The notes beneath the pieces are model-generated. The model did not search any database. It was not told the origin of the DNA and was given only the letters and a program-made list of their open reading frames with translations. Below are positions 52,924 to 62,170 of a DNA stretch of 64,000 bases, in pieces. Source of the stretch: Odoribacter sp. GTDB lineage: Bacteria; Bacteroidota; Bacteroidia; Bacteroidales; Marinifilaceae. How positions within the stretch are numbered: the stretch's first letter is position 1; each line of letters begins with the position of its first letter. The position numbers and the translations under genes were made by a program. The stretch is taken from assembly GCA_020024465.1 (NCBI GenBank), contig JAHHTT010000006.1, positions 4,532 through 68,531 on the forward strand. The letters run 5' to 3'.

Positions 52924-53571
52924 TCAAGCTTTCACAATATAATCCACAAAAATACCCGGAGTTCTCACCAATTCAGGATAAAGCTCTCCTTGTCCCACCA
53001 ATTCCTCTATCTCTGCTATCACAAGATCGGCAGCCGTAGCCATCAGTGGATTGAAATTCTGCGTTGTCCCTTTATAAACCAGATTACCGGCATCATCACC
53101 GACACTAGCTCCTACCAAAGCGACATCAGCACGCAAAGGTTTCTCCAATAAATAATCTTTACCGTCGATATTCAAAATCTGCTTCCCTTCTGCCACCAGC
53201 GTTCCAATACCTGTCGGAGTCAGGATTCCACCCAGACCGGCACCTCCTGCACGTACGCGTTCTGCCAGCGTACCCTGCGGACAAAATTCAATTTCCAGCT
53301 CTCCGCTATTCATCTGCTCACTGGTGCAGGGGTTTGTTCCAATGTGAGACACAATCACCTTCTTCACTTGTTTATTGGCAATCAACTGACCGCATCCTCT
53401 ATCCGGGAAAGCGGTATCATTCACAATCAAAGTCAGATTCTTCACGCCTGATTTTGCCAAAGCGCTAACGATTGCATTTGGCGTACCATTAGCAAGAAAA
53501 CCGCCTATCATAACGGTCATCCCATCTGTCACCTTTGCAACGGCCTCTTCTACTGAAATAAGCTTCTTCAT
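52924..53571 (-). CDS. atoD: Butyrate-acetoacetate CoA-transferase, alpha subunit
   Basis: This 215-residue subunit shows the CoA-transferase alpha landmarks VMIGGFLANGTPNAIVSALA and GGILTPTGIGTLVAEGKQIL. It partners AtoA to exchange CoA between butyryl-CoA and acetoacetate. It is the first gene of the operon, about 39 bases after the mapped start region, while atoA is nine genes downstream. The two subunits must be made in equal amount despite this separation. Confidence 0.92.
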   Translation of the reverse strand: MKKLISVEEAVAKVTDGMTVMIGGFLANGTPNAIVSALAKSGVKNLTLIVNDTAFPDRGCGQLIANKQVKKVIVSHIGTNPCTSEQMNSGELEIEFCPQGTLAERVRAGGAGLGGILTPTGIGTLVAEGKQILNIDGKDYLLEKPLRADVALVGASVGDDAGNLVYKGTTQNFNPLMATAADLVIAEIEELVGQGELYPELVRTPGIFVDYIVKA

Positions 53572-53616
53572 AAGTATATGTTTTGTTTAAAATTAAACAG
53601 ATTCACTCGTATTTGT

Positions 53617-53647
53617 CAAATATATAAATAAATAATCTTATCCACAA
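53617..53647 (-). promoter_or_regulatory. Promoter of the 15-gene lysine fermentation operon
   Basis: On the minus strand TTG (53645-53647) is followed after 20 bases by TATATTTG (53617-53624), a perfect TAnnTTTG box. Transcription would start near 53610, about 39 bases before the atoD ATG. That short leader leaves no room for a cobalamin riboswitch. Confidence 0.65.
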
Positions 53648-53714
53648 GTGTTTTATACGGAAAAAAATCTCTATACATTCAATATAGAATCAATCTAATT
53701 AACATCCACCTCAT

Positions 53715-53762
53715 CAAACAAAAAAAATGCGGATTCTCTTATATTTTAGAATTCCGCATTTT
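53715..53762 (-). terminator. Terminator of the second SusCD operon
   Basis: On the minus strand AATGCGGA pairs with TCCGCATT, and a looser inner pairing of AATTCTA with AGAAT extends the stem. TTTTTTTGTTT follows. It lies 24 bases after the thioredoxin-fold gene. Confidence 0.82.
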
Positions 53763-53785
53763 ACATTTATGGTATAAAAACTATA

Positions 53786-54898
53786 TTATAACGCTGTCAT
53801 TAAGTTATTTTTCAAATTTTCAAGCATCGGATTTCCGGGATACTTTCTACAAAACTCCTCCATCCATTCAATCGCATCCTCTATTACGGAACGCTCCTTA
53901 CTAGCCGCCAAATACGGCAAAAATAGTGCTAAATAGTACCCTTCTTCTCCTTGTTTCAAAACATCTTTTTTCAGTATTTTTTTGATATGCTTCAACATTC
54001 CTTTATAATCCTGTTTCCCTATATAAGCAGCAGTAGACAATTGAGCCAGCCATCCAGGCACCTTCTCATAATCCACTTTCTGCAAATCATCCATTAGCTG
54101 TCGGCGCCCTTCCTCGTCAAACCGGTTTCCCTGCTCAATTTTCCATCTGGTATATTTAGCAATTCTATTTTGTATGACGACACTAATTCTTAAATCCACC
54201 ATCTTTCTTTCTGCAATTTCATAAAATCTCTCATACAATTCAAGAAAACGGACAAAACAATAATCTGTAGGATTTGTCTGTGCATCAATATGCCTTTCTA
54301 TACAATTCCAACATAATGGTGTCAACAACTCTTCATCATTCAAACCCCGAAACCAACATTCCATAACACTATCTCTTTGCTCACGCATCCCTGCATCAAT
54401 AAGAACATTCAGATAATCCCGAACAAATTCAGGTTTTCTATCACCACTTGCAAACCTTTTGGTCAATACCTTCAAACTACTGCGCCCTTCCAAAGCTTTC
54501 TTTCCCCCTTCAATTAACCATACTGCATCTCCAGCACCCACAAGCCGATGATTTACCTCCTCTGTTTTCGGATCTATAAACAATAAGGTCGGGAAAGACT
54601 GTATCTGGTATTTCTTCGCCAATTCTTTTCCTTCTTTTTCCATATCCATTTTTACACAAACAAAATTCCGGTTAAAAAACATCGCAACAGAATCCTGTGT
54701 AAAAACATTTTTTACTAAAGCCTTACAAGGTCCACACCAAACCGTATAACAATCTAAAAACACTTGTTTTTGTTCATTCACGGCACGTTTCAACACATCT
54801 TCCCAACTGTCTTGCTGAAAAGCTATAGAAAAGTTTTGCCCGAAACTATTCGGGCAAAACCATCCAAACAACAAAAATAATGTATAAAAAAATCTCAT
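53786..54898 (-). CDS. Thioredoxin-fold periplasmic protein
   Basis: This 370-residue protein has a signal peptide (about 1-20), a thioredoxin domain at about 25-140 with the redox pair WCGPC (Cys55 and Cys58), and an alpha-helical region to the end that may form TPR-like repeats (LNVLIDAGMREQRDSVMECW). Such proteins reduce or isomerise disulfides or transfer reductant in the periplasm. Its ATG overlaps the stop of the PKD-like gene by one base, so it belongs to the SusCD operon. The first locus has no such gene. Confidence 0.85.
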   Translation of the reverse strand: MRFFYTLFLLFGWFCPNSFGQNFSIAFQQDSWEDVLKRAVNEQKQVFLDCYTVWCGPCKALVKNVFTQDSVAMFFNRNFVCVKMDMEKEGKELAKKYQIQSFPTLLFIDPKTEEVNHRLVGAGDAVWLIEGGKKALEGRSSLKVLTKRFASGDRKPEFVRDYLNVLIDAGMREQRDSVMECWFRGLNDEELLTPLCWNCIERHIDAQTNPTDYCFVRFLELYERFYEIAERKMVDLRISVVIQNRIAKYTRWKIEQGNRFDEEGRRQLMDDLQKVDYEKVPGWLAQLSTAAYIGKQDYKGMLKHIKKILKKDVLKQGEEGYYLALFLPYLAASKERSVIEDAIEWMEEFCRKYPGNPMLENLKNNLMTAL

Positions 54899-56550
54899 TA
54901 CAAAGAGTCCATCAATTGATTATTATGATTCTTTCCATCCCGGTACCACTCCTGCCATTTCACCATAATATCCACCGGATAACCGCACACTCCTCTATAA
55001 ATCATTTCCCTGCCTTTACTGTCTTTCTTCACGGTATAAGTCACGGCATCCAAAACGATGACATCTCCTTTCAGCTTTTCGCCTTTTCCTTCATGGTCAT
55101 CTCCATAGCGTGAAATACCCAATATAATACTCTTTTCCGAACGGGACATCTCAAAACAAGTGATTTCAGCTTCTCCATATCCCAAATTATCCAATGAAAA
55201 TACCGGCTTAGGTGCTGTTCCGTTTTCCCACTCCCGAATATTACTTGCCAGCAGTTTCTTACCACAAGATACCAGCATATTCTCTATCGATTTATATTGA
55301 TAAAAATCACTTCTGCTGTTCATCATTTCCTGTGGCATATCCATCTCCGCCAACACTTTGCATTCTGTAACATCATTAATATTTGTAGGCAACTGCAATT
55401 CCAATGCCTTCACATTCTCACCATTTGCCAAAATTGCCACACATATATTAGGCAAATTCGTATATGAACCAAATATCAGACGATACCCCTCATAAGCCGG
55501 AATCTTAGACTTCGGAATCTCCACCATCGAACTTCCCAAATTAGATACCAAAAGAAAACGTCCCACAGTTTCGTCAAATACCACGCCATAATCAGAATAA
55601 TTGTACGCAAGAGACACTACAAAAAAATCACTGGGAGCATGCACAGCACTTACGGGGAAATACACTGAAGACAATTTTCCTCCATACTTGCTTTCTTTAT
55701 CCAACAACCAAGTCCTAGCAAAATAATCGACTGACTCATGACTTATTTGACAAGAATACAATTTTCCCTCTGATATCATTATATTCTTTGCCCCCCTACC
55801 TCCTCTATTACCAAAAATAAAATCCCAGTTTATAATTCCTGACCAGATAAAATCCGGAGCAAATCCTGGAACAGACGGTTCCGGATAAGGAATCTGTCTT
55901 TTCAAAAAAGCCTCATCCAGATAAGTATTTCCTCCTATATCTTCTAAAGTAGTATCTGCAAGCGACTTTACTCCTTTGTCAACACTGACCATCATACCGG
56001 AATATGCCTCAACCGGCAAATAATTCCGGTATAATCGATGTCCTTTTCCCCCCAGTTCCAAACCGGTAGAACGCTCATAATAATTAATGACAAATGGTAA
56101 AGTATCTGGTATTAGCCCCTTATAGGAGAGCTCTGCTTTCCCTTCTGTATTACTTAATACAACTATCATATCTCCGGCCCGTTCACCTGACACAATCAGG
56201 CGGAAAGGGAAAATATACTGATTACCCTGTTCTTTATCCGTAATAATCAACCGACAGTTTTTATCTCCATACGACAAAATTACCGGATAGACCAATGACA
56301 ATTCCGTACTCACTATTTTTTGCTCAATCTCCCATTCGTAACTATAAGCCTCCGGATTACTGTAGAACGTGCCGGCAAATGCCGGAGTACATCTCAAAGT
56401 ATCAAACTGACGGATATAAATAATAGAATCCAATCCATCTGTCACCCCTTCTATTCTATTGATTTCATGATAATCATAATTGCCTTTATCGTCATAACAG
56501 GATATCCACAAAATAGACGACAGGCACAACAATAAAAATATCTTCTTCAT
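54898..56550 (-). CDS. PKD-like family lipoprotein
   Basis: This 550-residue lipoprotein has its lipid cysteine at 18, followed by YDDKGNYDYHEINRIEGV, almost the same as in the first locus. It has the N-terminal PKD-like domain and a long beta-rich body. The ORF is open from an ATG at 56610, but that reaches into the previous gene; the ATG at 56550 (or 56559) starts a proper signal peptide. Its product is expected at the cell surface next to the SusCD complex. The stop overlaps the thioredoxin-fold gene's start. Confidence 0.85.
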   Translation of the reverse strand: MKKIFLLLCLSSILWISCYDDKGNYDYHEINRIEGVTDGLDSIIYIRQFDTLRCTPAFAGTFYSNPEAYSYEWEIEQKIVSTELSLVYPVILSYGDKNCRLIITDKEQGNQYIFPFRLIVSGERAGDMIVVLSNTEGKAELSYKGLIPDTLPFVINYYERSTGLELGGKGHRLYRNYLPVEAYSGMMVSVDKGVKSLADTTLEDIGGNTYLDEAFLKRQIPYPEPSVPGFAPDFIWSGIINWDFIFGNRGGRGAKNIMISEGKLYSCQISHESVDYFARTWLLDKESKYGGKLSSVYFPVSAVHAPSDFFVVSLAYNYSDYGVVFDETVGRFLLVSNLGSSMVEIPKSKIPAYEGYRLIFGSYTNLPNICVAILANGENVKALELQLPTNINDVTECKVLAEMDMPQEMMNSRSDFYQYKSIENMLVSCGKKLLASNIREWENGTAPKPVFSLDNLGYGEAEITCFEMSRSEKSIILGISRYGDDHEGKGEKLKGDVIVLDAVTYTVKKDSKGREMIYRGVCGYPVDIMVKWQEWYRDGKNHNNQLMDSL

Positions 56551-56575
56551 AACATTCATTTTATCAATACACATT

Positions 56576-57346
56576 TTATTCGACCGGCACCATCTCACGC
56601 ATGAGTACATACTGATTCGTCTCTTTGTCTATCGGCTTATTGGCATTCAGCCAGGCCTCCAGAGCCGGAGCATATTTCTGTTGAATCATAAAAATATTTA
56701 TCGGCATGGAACTGTCCTCTATTTCAAATTCCGATGCAAAAGATATCAGAACCTGCCATTTAATCGGGTGATAATAATACAGTGCTCCTTCCATCTGCCG
56801 CCACCACACCGGCTCTGCCAGATAATTGTTCGCTACCAGTTTCAACTCATTGCTTTCCACATTTCCCACTCCAAAATCTTCGGAATCTTCCAGCTTCAGA
56901 ATAAGCCGTTTTGATAACTTCTTCACGTGACTGCCATCCAAATAATCGCGGTGTAACACCACCTCTACCGTATCCGTCCAACAGCCGGCACGCATCACCT
57001 GCTTCTCTGCTATCACTTCATAATCTTTACCGGCCTCCAGCGTTGTCTTTCCTTTCTTCACCATTCCGGAATCCGCCACAACTATTCTATATGTTCGGTC
57101 ATGATCTGACAACCGGCCCGTATAACACACCACTAATCTCACTGTATCTACCGTCACTTCCGGCATTTTCTTTCCGAAAGAATAGACTATAGAGTCAAAA
57201 TTCACCTTATCTCCGGCCTGATTATATATAAAATTCTGAAAATACACACAATCACGTTCTCCATAGAATGATTCCAATCCATCAGAGCATCCTATATTGA
57301 ACAAAAAACAAAAACTTGCCAATGCTATTATCCATTTCTTTGTCAT
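56576..57346 (-). CDS. DUF4843 surface lipoprotein
   Basis: This 256-residue lipoprotein has its lipid cysteine at about residue 20 (LFNIGC) followed by SDGLESFYGERDCVYFQNF, a DUF4843 entry. Like the paralogue at 6842-7663 it ends near an uncharged segment (EAWLNANKPIDKETNQYVLM). It lies between susD and the PKD-like gene as in the first locus. The function is presumed substrate capture; no catalytic residue is visible. Confidence 0.83.
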   Translation of the reverse strand: MTKKWIIALASFCFLFNIGCSDGLESFYGERDCVYFQNFIYNQAGDKVNFDSIVYSFGKKMPEVTVDTVRLVVCYTGRLSDHDRTYRIVVADSGMVKKGKTTLEAGKDYEVIAEKQVMRAGCWTDTVEVVLHRDYLDGSHVKKLSKRLILKLEDSEDFGVGNVESNELKLVANNYLAEPVWWRQMEGALYYYHPIKWQVLISFASEFEIEDSSMPINIFMIQQKYAPALEAWLNANKPIDKETNQYVLMREMVPVE

Positions 57347-57361
57347 ATCCGAATCATTAAA

Positions 57362-58798
57362 TTATCTATTTCCATATTCTTCCTCAACTTCCGGTATCGG
57401 TAACACAAAAACATCATTGCTTGCCTTAATATTTCCCGGAGCGGTTTGTCTCAAAATATCATGATGGAGACGTTTATAAATAAAAAACATCTGTCCTTCA
57501 CTCAAATATTCCCTCCGCATCTCCGCCAACAACACTTCACTGTCCAAATTCGTCAACTTGTATTCACCGCCTACATCCATAAACCGGCTCATCCGCAACG
57601 TTTCCACCAGACTCTTTGCTTTTTCGGCATCCTCTTCCAACCATCCTTCTGCAGCAATCAAATACATCTCGGACAACTTCATCATAGGAACCTTCGGTAC
57701 AATTTCCTTTGCATTTGCCTCACTCAAATAATACTTTCTCAACCAAACACCAGCCTCAGCCACCCACCTGTTCATACGAATATCATTGGCAGAGCTGGCA
57801 TAAACTTCTGTTTTCAAATCAGGACTCATCTGCAAATTTCCGGTATTATTGGGACCGGGATCCACCCGATGATGCTCTTCCGAATATTCTCTGATTTTTT
57901 TATTTCTCAAAGAAAAAATATGCTCATCCGAGAACAAGATATCCCACTTAGTATCAGTCTCCGTACCAAAAGCCTTCCTATATTCCATCAAGGCAAATTT
58001 CTCACTGTCAATCACTTCTTCTGCCAACGCCCGTGCCAACTCTTTGTCTCCCGAAGCATTCCGGGTAATATATATACGAGCCAACAATCCTTTCACCGCA
58101 TAGTAATTAATACGTGCCACATATTTATCCGATTCGTTTTTATCCGACATCGCATAAGGTTTCACCTGCATAATCGGGTCATTTTCCAGATATTTCAACG
58201 CTTCCGTACAATCAGAAATACAAGCCTTCAAAAATTCATCGCCAGTTGAAAGCGGAGTCGTCTTCACTCCGAATTCACAATTATAAGGTAATTTTTTTGC
58301 CTGAGGATCCTGACCATACGAAGGTGCAAACAGCCGCCACAAATCAAAATGCATCCAAGCTCTTAAAGCCAAAGCCTCTCCCTTGATCTGCTTTCTCACA
58401 TCAGCCGTCAGTACATCTCCATTTTTAGCCTCATACTTTAACAGATTGTTAATCATGGCTATCGTATAATAACCGTTTGCCCACAGACTCTCTACATATT
58501 CTTTGGCATCTTCCATTGCATAATTGTAATTCGCCAGAGAATTATAGTTTGCCAACATATTGCTATAATCATAAGTCTGTGCCAATACATCCACTACTCC
58601 AAATGTCATTTCCGCTCCATACAGTTCACTTTTCGACATTTTGCTATATATTCCGGCCAAAGCCTCATGAAATCCCTGTTCTGTACTGAACAGCTTTTCT
58701 TCCTCCACTTCATTGATCAAATCAACATCCAGCCAATTGGAGCAAGAAGCCAATAGAAGAAATAATCCAACCAAAAATCCTGTATTTCTAAGTTTCAT
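57362..58798 (-). CDS. SusD/RagB nutrient-binding lipoprotein
   Basis: This 478-residue lipoprotein has its lipid cysteine at 19 (FLLLASC), then SNWLDVDLINEVEEEKLFST. The TPR-like core includes KGEALALRAWMHFDLWRLFA and the C-terminal family segment REYLSEGQMFFIYKRLHHDI. The ATG at 58798 gives the best signal peptide; one three codons earlier (58807) is also possible. It pairs with the SusC encoded just upstream. Confidence 0.94.
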   Translation of the reverse strand: MKLRNTGFLVGLFLLLASCSNWLDVDLINEVEEEKLFSTEQGFHEALAGIYSKMSKSELYGAEMTFGVVDVLAQTYDYSNMLANYNSLANYNYAMEDAKEYVESLWANGYYTIAMINNLLKYEAKNGDVLTADVRKQIKGEALALRAWMHFDLWRLFAPSYGQDPQAKKLPYNCEFGVKTTPLSTGDEFLKACISDCTEALKYLENDPIMQVKPYAMSDKNESDKYVARINYYAVKGLLARIYITRNASGDKELARALAEEVIDSEKFALMEYRKAFGTETDTKWDILFSDEHIFSLRNKKIREYSEEHHRVDPGPNNTGNLQMSPDLKTEVYASSANDIRMNRWVAEAGVWLRKYYLSEANAKEIVPKVPMMKLSEMYLIAAEGWLEEDAEKAKSLVETLRMSRFMDVGGEYKLTNLDSEVLLAEMRREYLSEGQMFFIYKRLHHDILRQTAPGNIKASNDVFVLPIPEVEEEYGNR

Positions 58799-58824
58799 AT
58801 CAATCATATTACTAATTTACCCTA

Positions 58825-61800
58825 TTAAAAAGCTACATTTAAGCCAATTGAAAACGTTTTGGCAAAAGGATAGGCAGTACCCCTCTCCTGTTCAATCGAT
58901 GAAATACGGAAAACATCTGTCATACTTGCCAGAAACTTGATCCGCTCTGCTCCGATACAAGAAGCATATTTCAATGGCAATTCATATGATAATGATACCG
59001 ACTGCAAACTGAAAAGATTATCCTTCTGCATCAAACGTGTAGTCTGATAGGCATTTGTTTGTTCATCTATCCGACGGAACAATGCCTCATCTCCAGGATT
59101 TTGCCAACGGTCATACAAAGCTCTTTTATCCTTGTTATGCACACGTTCATAATGCTGCCAGTTATTCTCCACTTTATCCGCCAGTGTTGAATTATAAATC
59201 TTACCTCCCCACTGATAACGGAACAACAAATACAAATTAAAACTTTTCCAGTTCAAATTGCTGGTAACGGTACCTTCCATTGCAGGCAACATATCTCCCA
59301 CTTTCACCTTATCACGATAATCATATACAAATGTACGGGAACCATCGGCTTTAATAAAAACCTCATTTCCTGTTGCCGGATCTATACCTGCCGAACGCAC
59401 CAACATCAAAGCAGACTGTGAACGTCCTTCAGCGTACTGTCGATACACCGTACTTCCCTTCAACGCAGACTCATCATTCGCTGCCTCATTCATCTTTTCC
59501 AACATATTCGACAATTTCTTAATCTTATTCCGATTGACAAAACCGGACAAAGTTACATTCCAGGTCAGTTCCTTGGCCCGGTTTTCAATAATACCTACAC
59601 GCAAGCGCCCCTCTATACCTCGGTTTTCAGATTTACCCAAATTCTCCGTATAACTATAAAAACCGGTTGAAGGAGCAATATCGATCGGAAGTAACAGATT
59701 ATCCGTAATCTTCAAATAAGCATCCACATTCAATTGAACCCGACCTTTAAAAAATGCCCAGTCCACTCCGACATTATAAGAGTATGTATTCTGCCATTTC
59801 AAACCCGGATTTCCATATCCTTTCAACATCACTCCATAATAACCGTTATACTCATTATCAAAATCATATAAATAAGTCGTCAATGCCTGCGAAGACTCAA
59901 AATTCACACTACCGGTGCTACCGGCAGACAAACGGACTTTCAAAAGATTTCTCTCATCCCAGTTCACAAAATGCTCTTTATGCACATTCCACGCAAAACC
60001 GACAGCCCAGAATGGAGCGAAACGGGAATCCCTTCCAAACTTGCTGGAGCCATCTGTACGATAAGAAAAATCGAAGAAATAACGATTATCCCAACCATAG
60101 TTCACATTCGCAAAAAAGCCCACCAGTCTCGACTTGTCATATGATCCTGACGGCTTGGAATTATACTTGAATGCAGTTCCAGCTCCAATAAAATCCATTG
60201 ATTCACTCACAAATCCCGTTGCTGTATACCAATCTCCTTTAGACATCGTTGCCATCATATTGGTTCCTACTCCGATATTCAGTACATTTTTCCCGATATT
60301 TTTAAAATAAGACAAGGTCACATTACCATCAAACCGGTCTGTTTTACCATTTTTCACATAATAACTACCCTTATTTTTCTCTGCATCTTCCACATCGGAA
60401 GCCACATAATTAAACTCGGGTGATTTAGGAGATTTAAACTCTTCCGCCTTATCCAACTGTTTTGTATAACTGAAACGTCCTTGCAAACGCATACTGGGGA
60501 TGATACGCCAATCAATATTAAAATTATCTTGGACAGAAGAATATTCAGACACGCTAAAATTAGGCAATGTCGCATTAATCATCGGATTATAATCCCCTGA
60601 AGATAATTTTTCCACCAACTTACCGTTTTCATCATAAATACGGTCATACGGATTCTGGGAAGCCCAGGTCGAGAAACTTCCATATGGAGAATTATCACCC
60701 TTGATATTATCCACCAATACGTCATTCCTTATAAAAAAATTCTCTCCGACATTATATTGAAAAGTAACACTCAACCCGTAATTCTTACGTCCTGACTCTT
60801 TCATCACTCCTTTATCTCCCAAATAACGCAAGTCGATTCCGTATCTGAAATGCTCGTCTCCACCTTCAAAATTCACAGAATAACGCTGATTCAAAGCTGT
60901 TTGCAACGGCTGTGACAACCAATAGGTGTCCACTCCCGACAACATGGCCTCCACCCTCTTATTATACACTTGGTCGGCCACCAACTGATCCTCCCATGAT
61001 TTCCGCTTATATGCACCGCTCAACTTCTCATAACGCAATTTCTCTTCCGCATTCATCAAATTATAATCCCTCAAATCCGGAACAGACACTGTAAAATTGG
61101 CATTCCCGGTAATTCTGATTCTACCGGCACGCGGACGCACAGTCGTAATCAAAATCACACCATTGGCTCCTCTCGATCCATACAAAGCAGTCGCTGTCGC
61201 ATCCTTCAATATCGTCAGTTCCGCTACGCGGTTCATATCCAGATCATATACTCTTTGTGCTGTTACCTCCACACCATCCAACACATACAGAGGAGCATTG
61301 GGATTTGTCTGCGAATCATCGGCACTGGAACGCAGGTCAAATCCATTCTCTCCACGTATAGTAATTTCCGGCACTCGGTTAGGGTCAGAACCATTAACCA
61401 AATCCTCGGTCAACCGGATTGAAGGATCAAATGCATTCAATGCCTGAAGAATGTTTTGTGTTCCCACCTTTTTCAGCTCATCCACTTTCACCGTCACCTC
61501 CGAACCTGTAAAACTCTCCTTTGTTTTTTGAAAATAACCGGCATTCACAACCACTTCCTCCATCTCCGTAGCATCCTCTTCCATCACCACCTGTAATGGT
61601 TTATCACTGTCAACAGCCAATTCTTTTGTCTTCATACCCACAAATGAAAACAAAAGAGTCATCTTATTCAGATTGGCTACACGCAAGGAAAATTTTCCCT
61701 GAGCATCAGTTGCAGTACCTACTGTACTACCTTTTATCAACACTGTTACTCCCGGAAGTGGGACACCTGACTTATCTTTAACAATTCCGGTAATCTTTTT

Positions 61801-62127
61801 CTCCTCTACCGTCTGTTGTTTTCTTATCACCACCACATTATCCTCCACCACATAGGAGAATCCGGTATTTTTCAAACACAAGTCCAATATTTCATCCAAA
61901 GCAGCATCTTTAAATTCAACCTTAGGGACTTTAATATTCCGCACATCCTCCATATTATACACAAACGTATAATTACTCTGATGGCGTATAGCTGACAGAA
62001 CCTCTGTCAACAAAGCGTCAGACAACGACAAACTGACACTCTGTGAATAGCTCATTGCCGAAAGCTGAAAGCTCAGCAAAAAGAATAAAAACAAGAATTT
62101 TGTTTTCAAACTACAATTTTTCCTCAT
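58825..62127 (-). CDS. SusC/RagA TonB-dependent outer-membrane transporter with STN domain
   Basis: This 1100-residue protein has a signal peptide (about 1-28), an STN domain at about 30-103, a carboxypeptidase-D regulatory-like domain at about 111-185 (SGVPLPGVTVLIKGSTVGTA), a TonB-box-like EEVVVNAGYF at 190-199, then plug and barrel, ending in a C-terminal Phe (LNVAF). It is clearly paralogous to the SusC at 1988-5326 along the full length, but not close, so the duplication is old or the substrates differ. The STN domain signals to the FecR protein encoded upstream. Confidence 0.95.
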   Translation of the reverse strand: MRKNCSLKTKFLFLFFLLSFQLSAMSYSQSVSLSLSDALLTEVLSAIRHQSNYTFVYNMEDVRNIKVPKVEFKDAALDEILDLCLKNTGFSYVVEDNVVVIRKQQTVEEKKITGIVKDKSGVPLPGVTVLIKGSTVGTATDAQGKFSLRVANLNKMTLLFSFVGMKTKELAVDSDKPLQVVMEEDATEMEEVVVNAGYFQKTKESFTGSEVTVKVDELKKVGTQNILQALNAFDPSIRLTEDLVNGSDPNRVPEITIRGENGFDLRSSADDSQTNPNAPLYVLDGVEVTAQRVYDLDMNRVAELTILKDATATALYGSRGANGVILITTVRPRAGRIRITGNANFTVSVPDLRDYNLMNAEEKLRYEKLSGAYKRKSWEDQLVADQVYNKRVEAMLSGVDTYWLSQPLQTALNQRYSVNFEGGDEHFRYGIDLRYLGDKGVMKESGRKNYGLSVTFQYNVGENFFIRNDVLVDNIKGDNSPYGSFSTWASQNPYDRIYDENGKLVEKLSSGDYNPMINATLPNFSVSEYSSVQDNFNIDWRIIPSMRLQGRFSYTKQLDKAEEFKSPKSPEFNYVASDVEDAEKNKGSYYVKNGKTDRFDGNVTLSYFKNIGKNVLNIGVGTNMMATMSKGDWYTATGFVSESMDFIGAGTAFKYNSKPSGSYDKSRLVGFFANVNYGWDNRYFFDFSYRTDGSSKFGRDSRFAPFWAVGFAWNVHKEHFVNWDERNLLKVRLSAGSTGSVNFESSQALTTYLYDFDNEYNGYYGVMLKGYGNPGLKWQNTYSYNVGVDWAFFKGRVQLNVDAYLKITDNLLLPIDIAPSTGFYSYTENLGKSENRGIEGRLRVGIIENRAKELTWNVTLSGFVNRNKIKKLSNMLEKMNEAANDESALKGSTVYRQYAEGRSQSALMLVRSAGIDPATGNEVFIKADGSRTFVYDYRDKVKVGDMLPAMEGTVTSNLNWKSFNLYLLFRYQWGGKIYNSTLADKVENNWQHYERVHNKDKRALYDRWQNPGDEALFRRIDEQTNAYQTTRLMQKDNLFSLQSVSLSYELPLKYASCIGAERIKFLASMTDVFRISSIEQERGTAYPFAKTFSIGLNVAF

Positions 62128-62170
62128 GATTTTATAAATGGATTACACATAAAACTATATTTTCAGATCA

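Noticed and set aside
53572..53785. A cobalamin riboswitch before the lysine operon
   Set aside because: The leader after the consensus promoter is about 39 bases and shows no multi-stem fold or B12-box-like sequence.
57446..58249. A 267-codon plus-strand open frame opposite the second susD
   Set aside because: Low-complexity, His- and Phe-rich translation with no domain; the minus strand carries a clear SusD.
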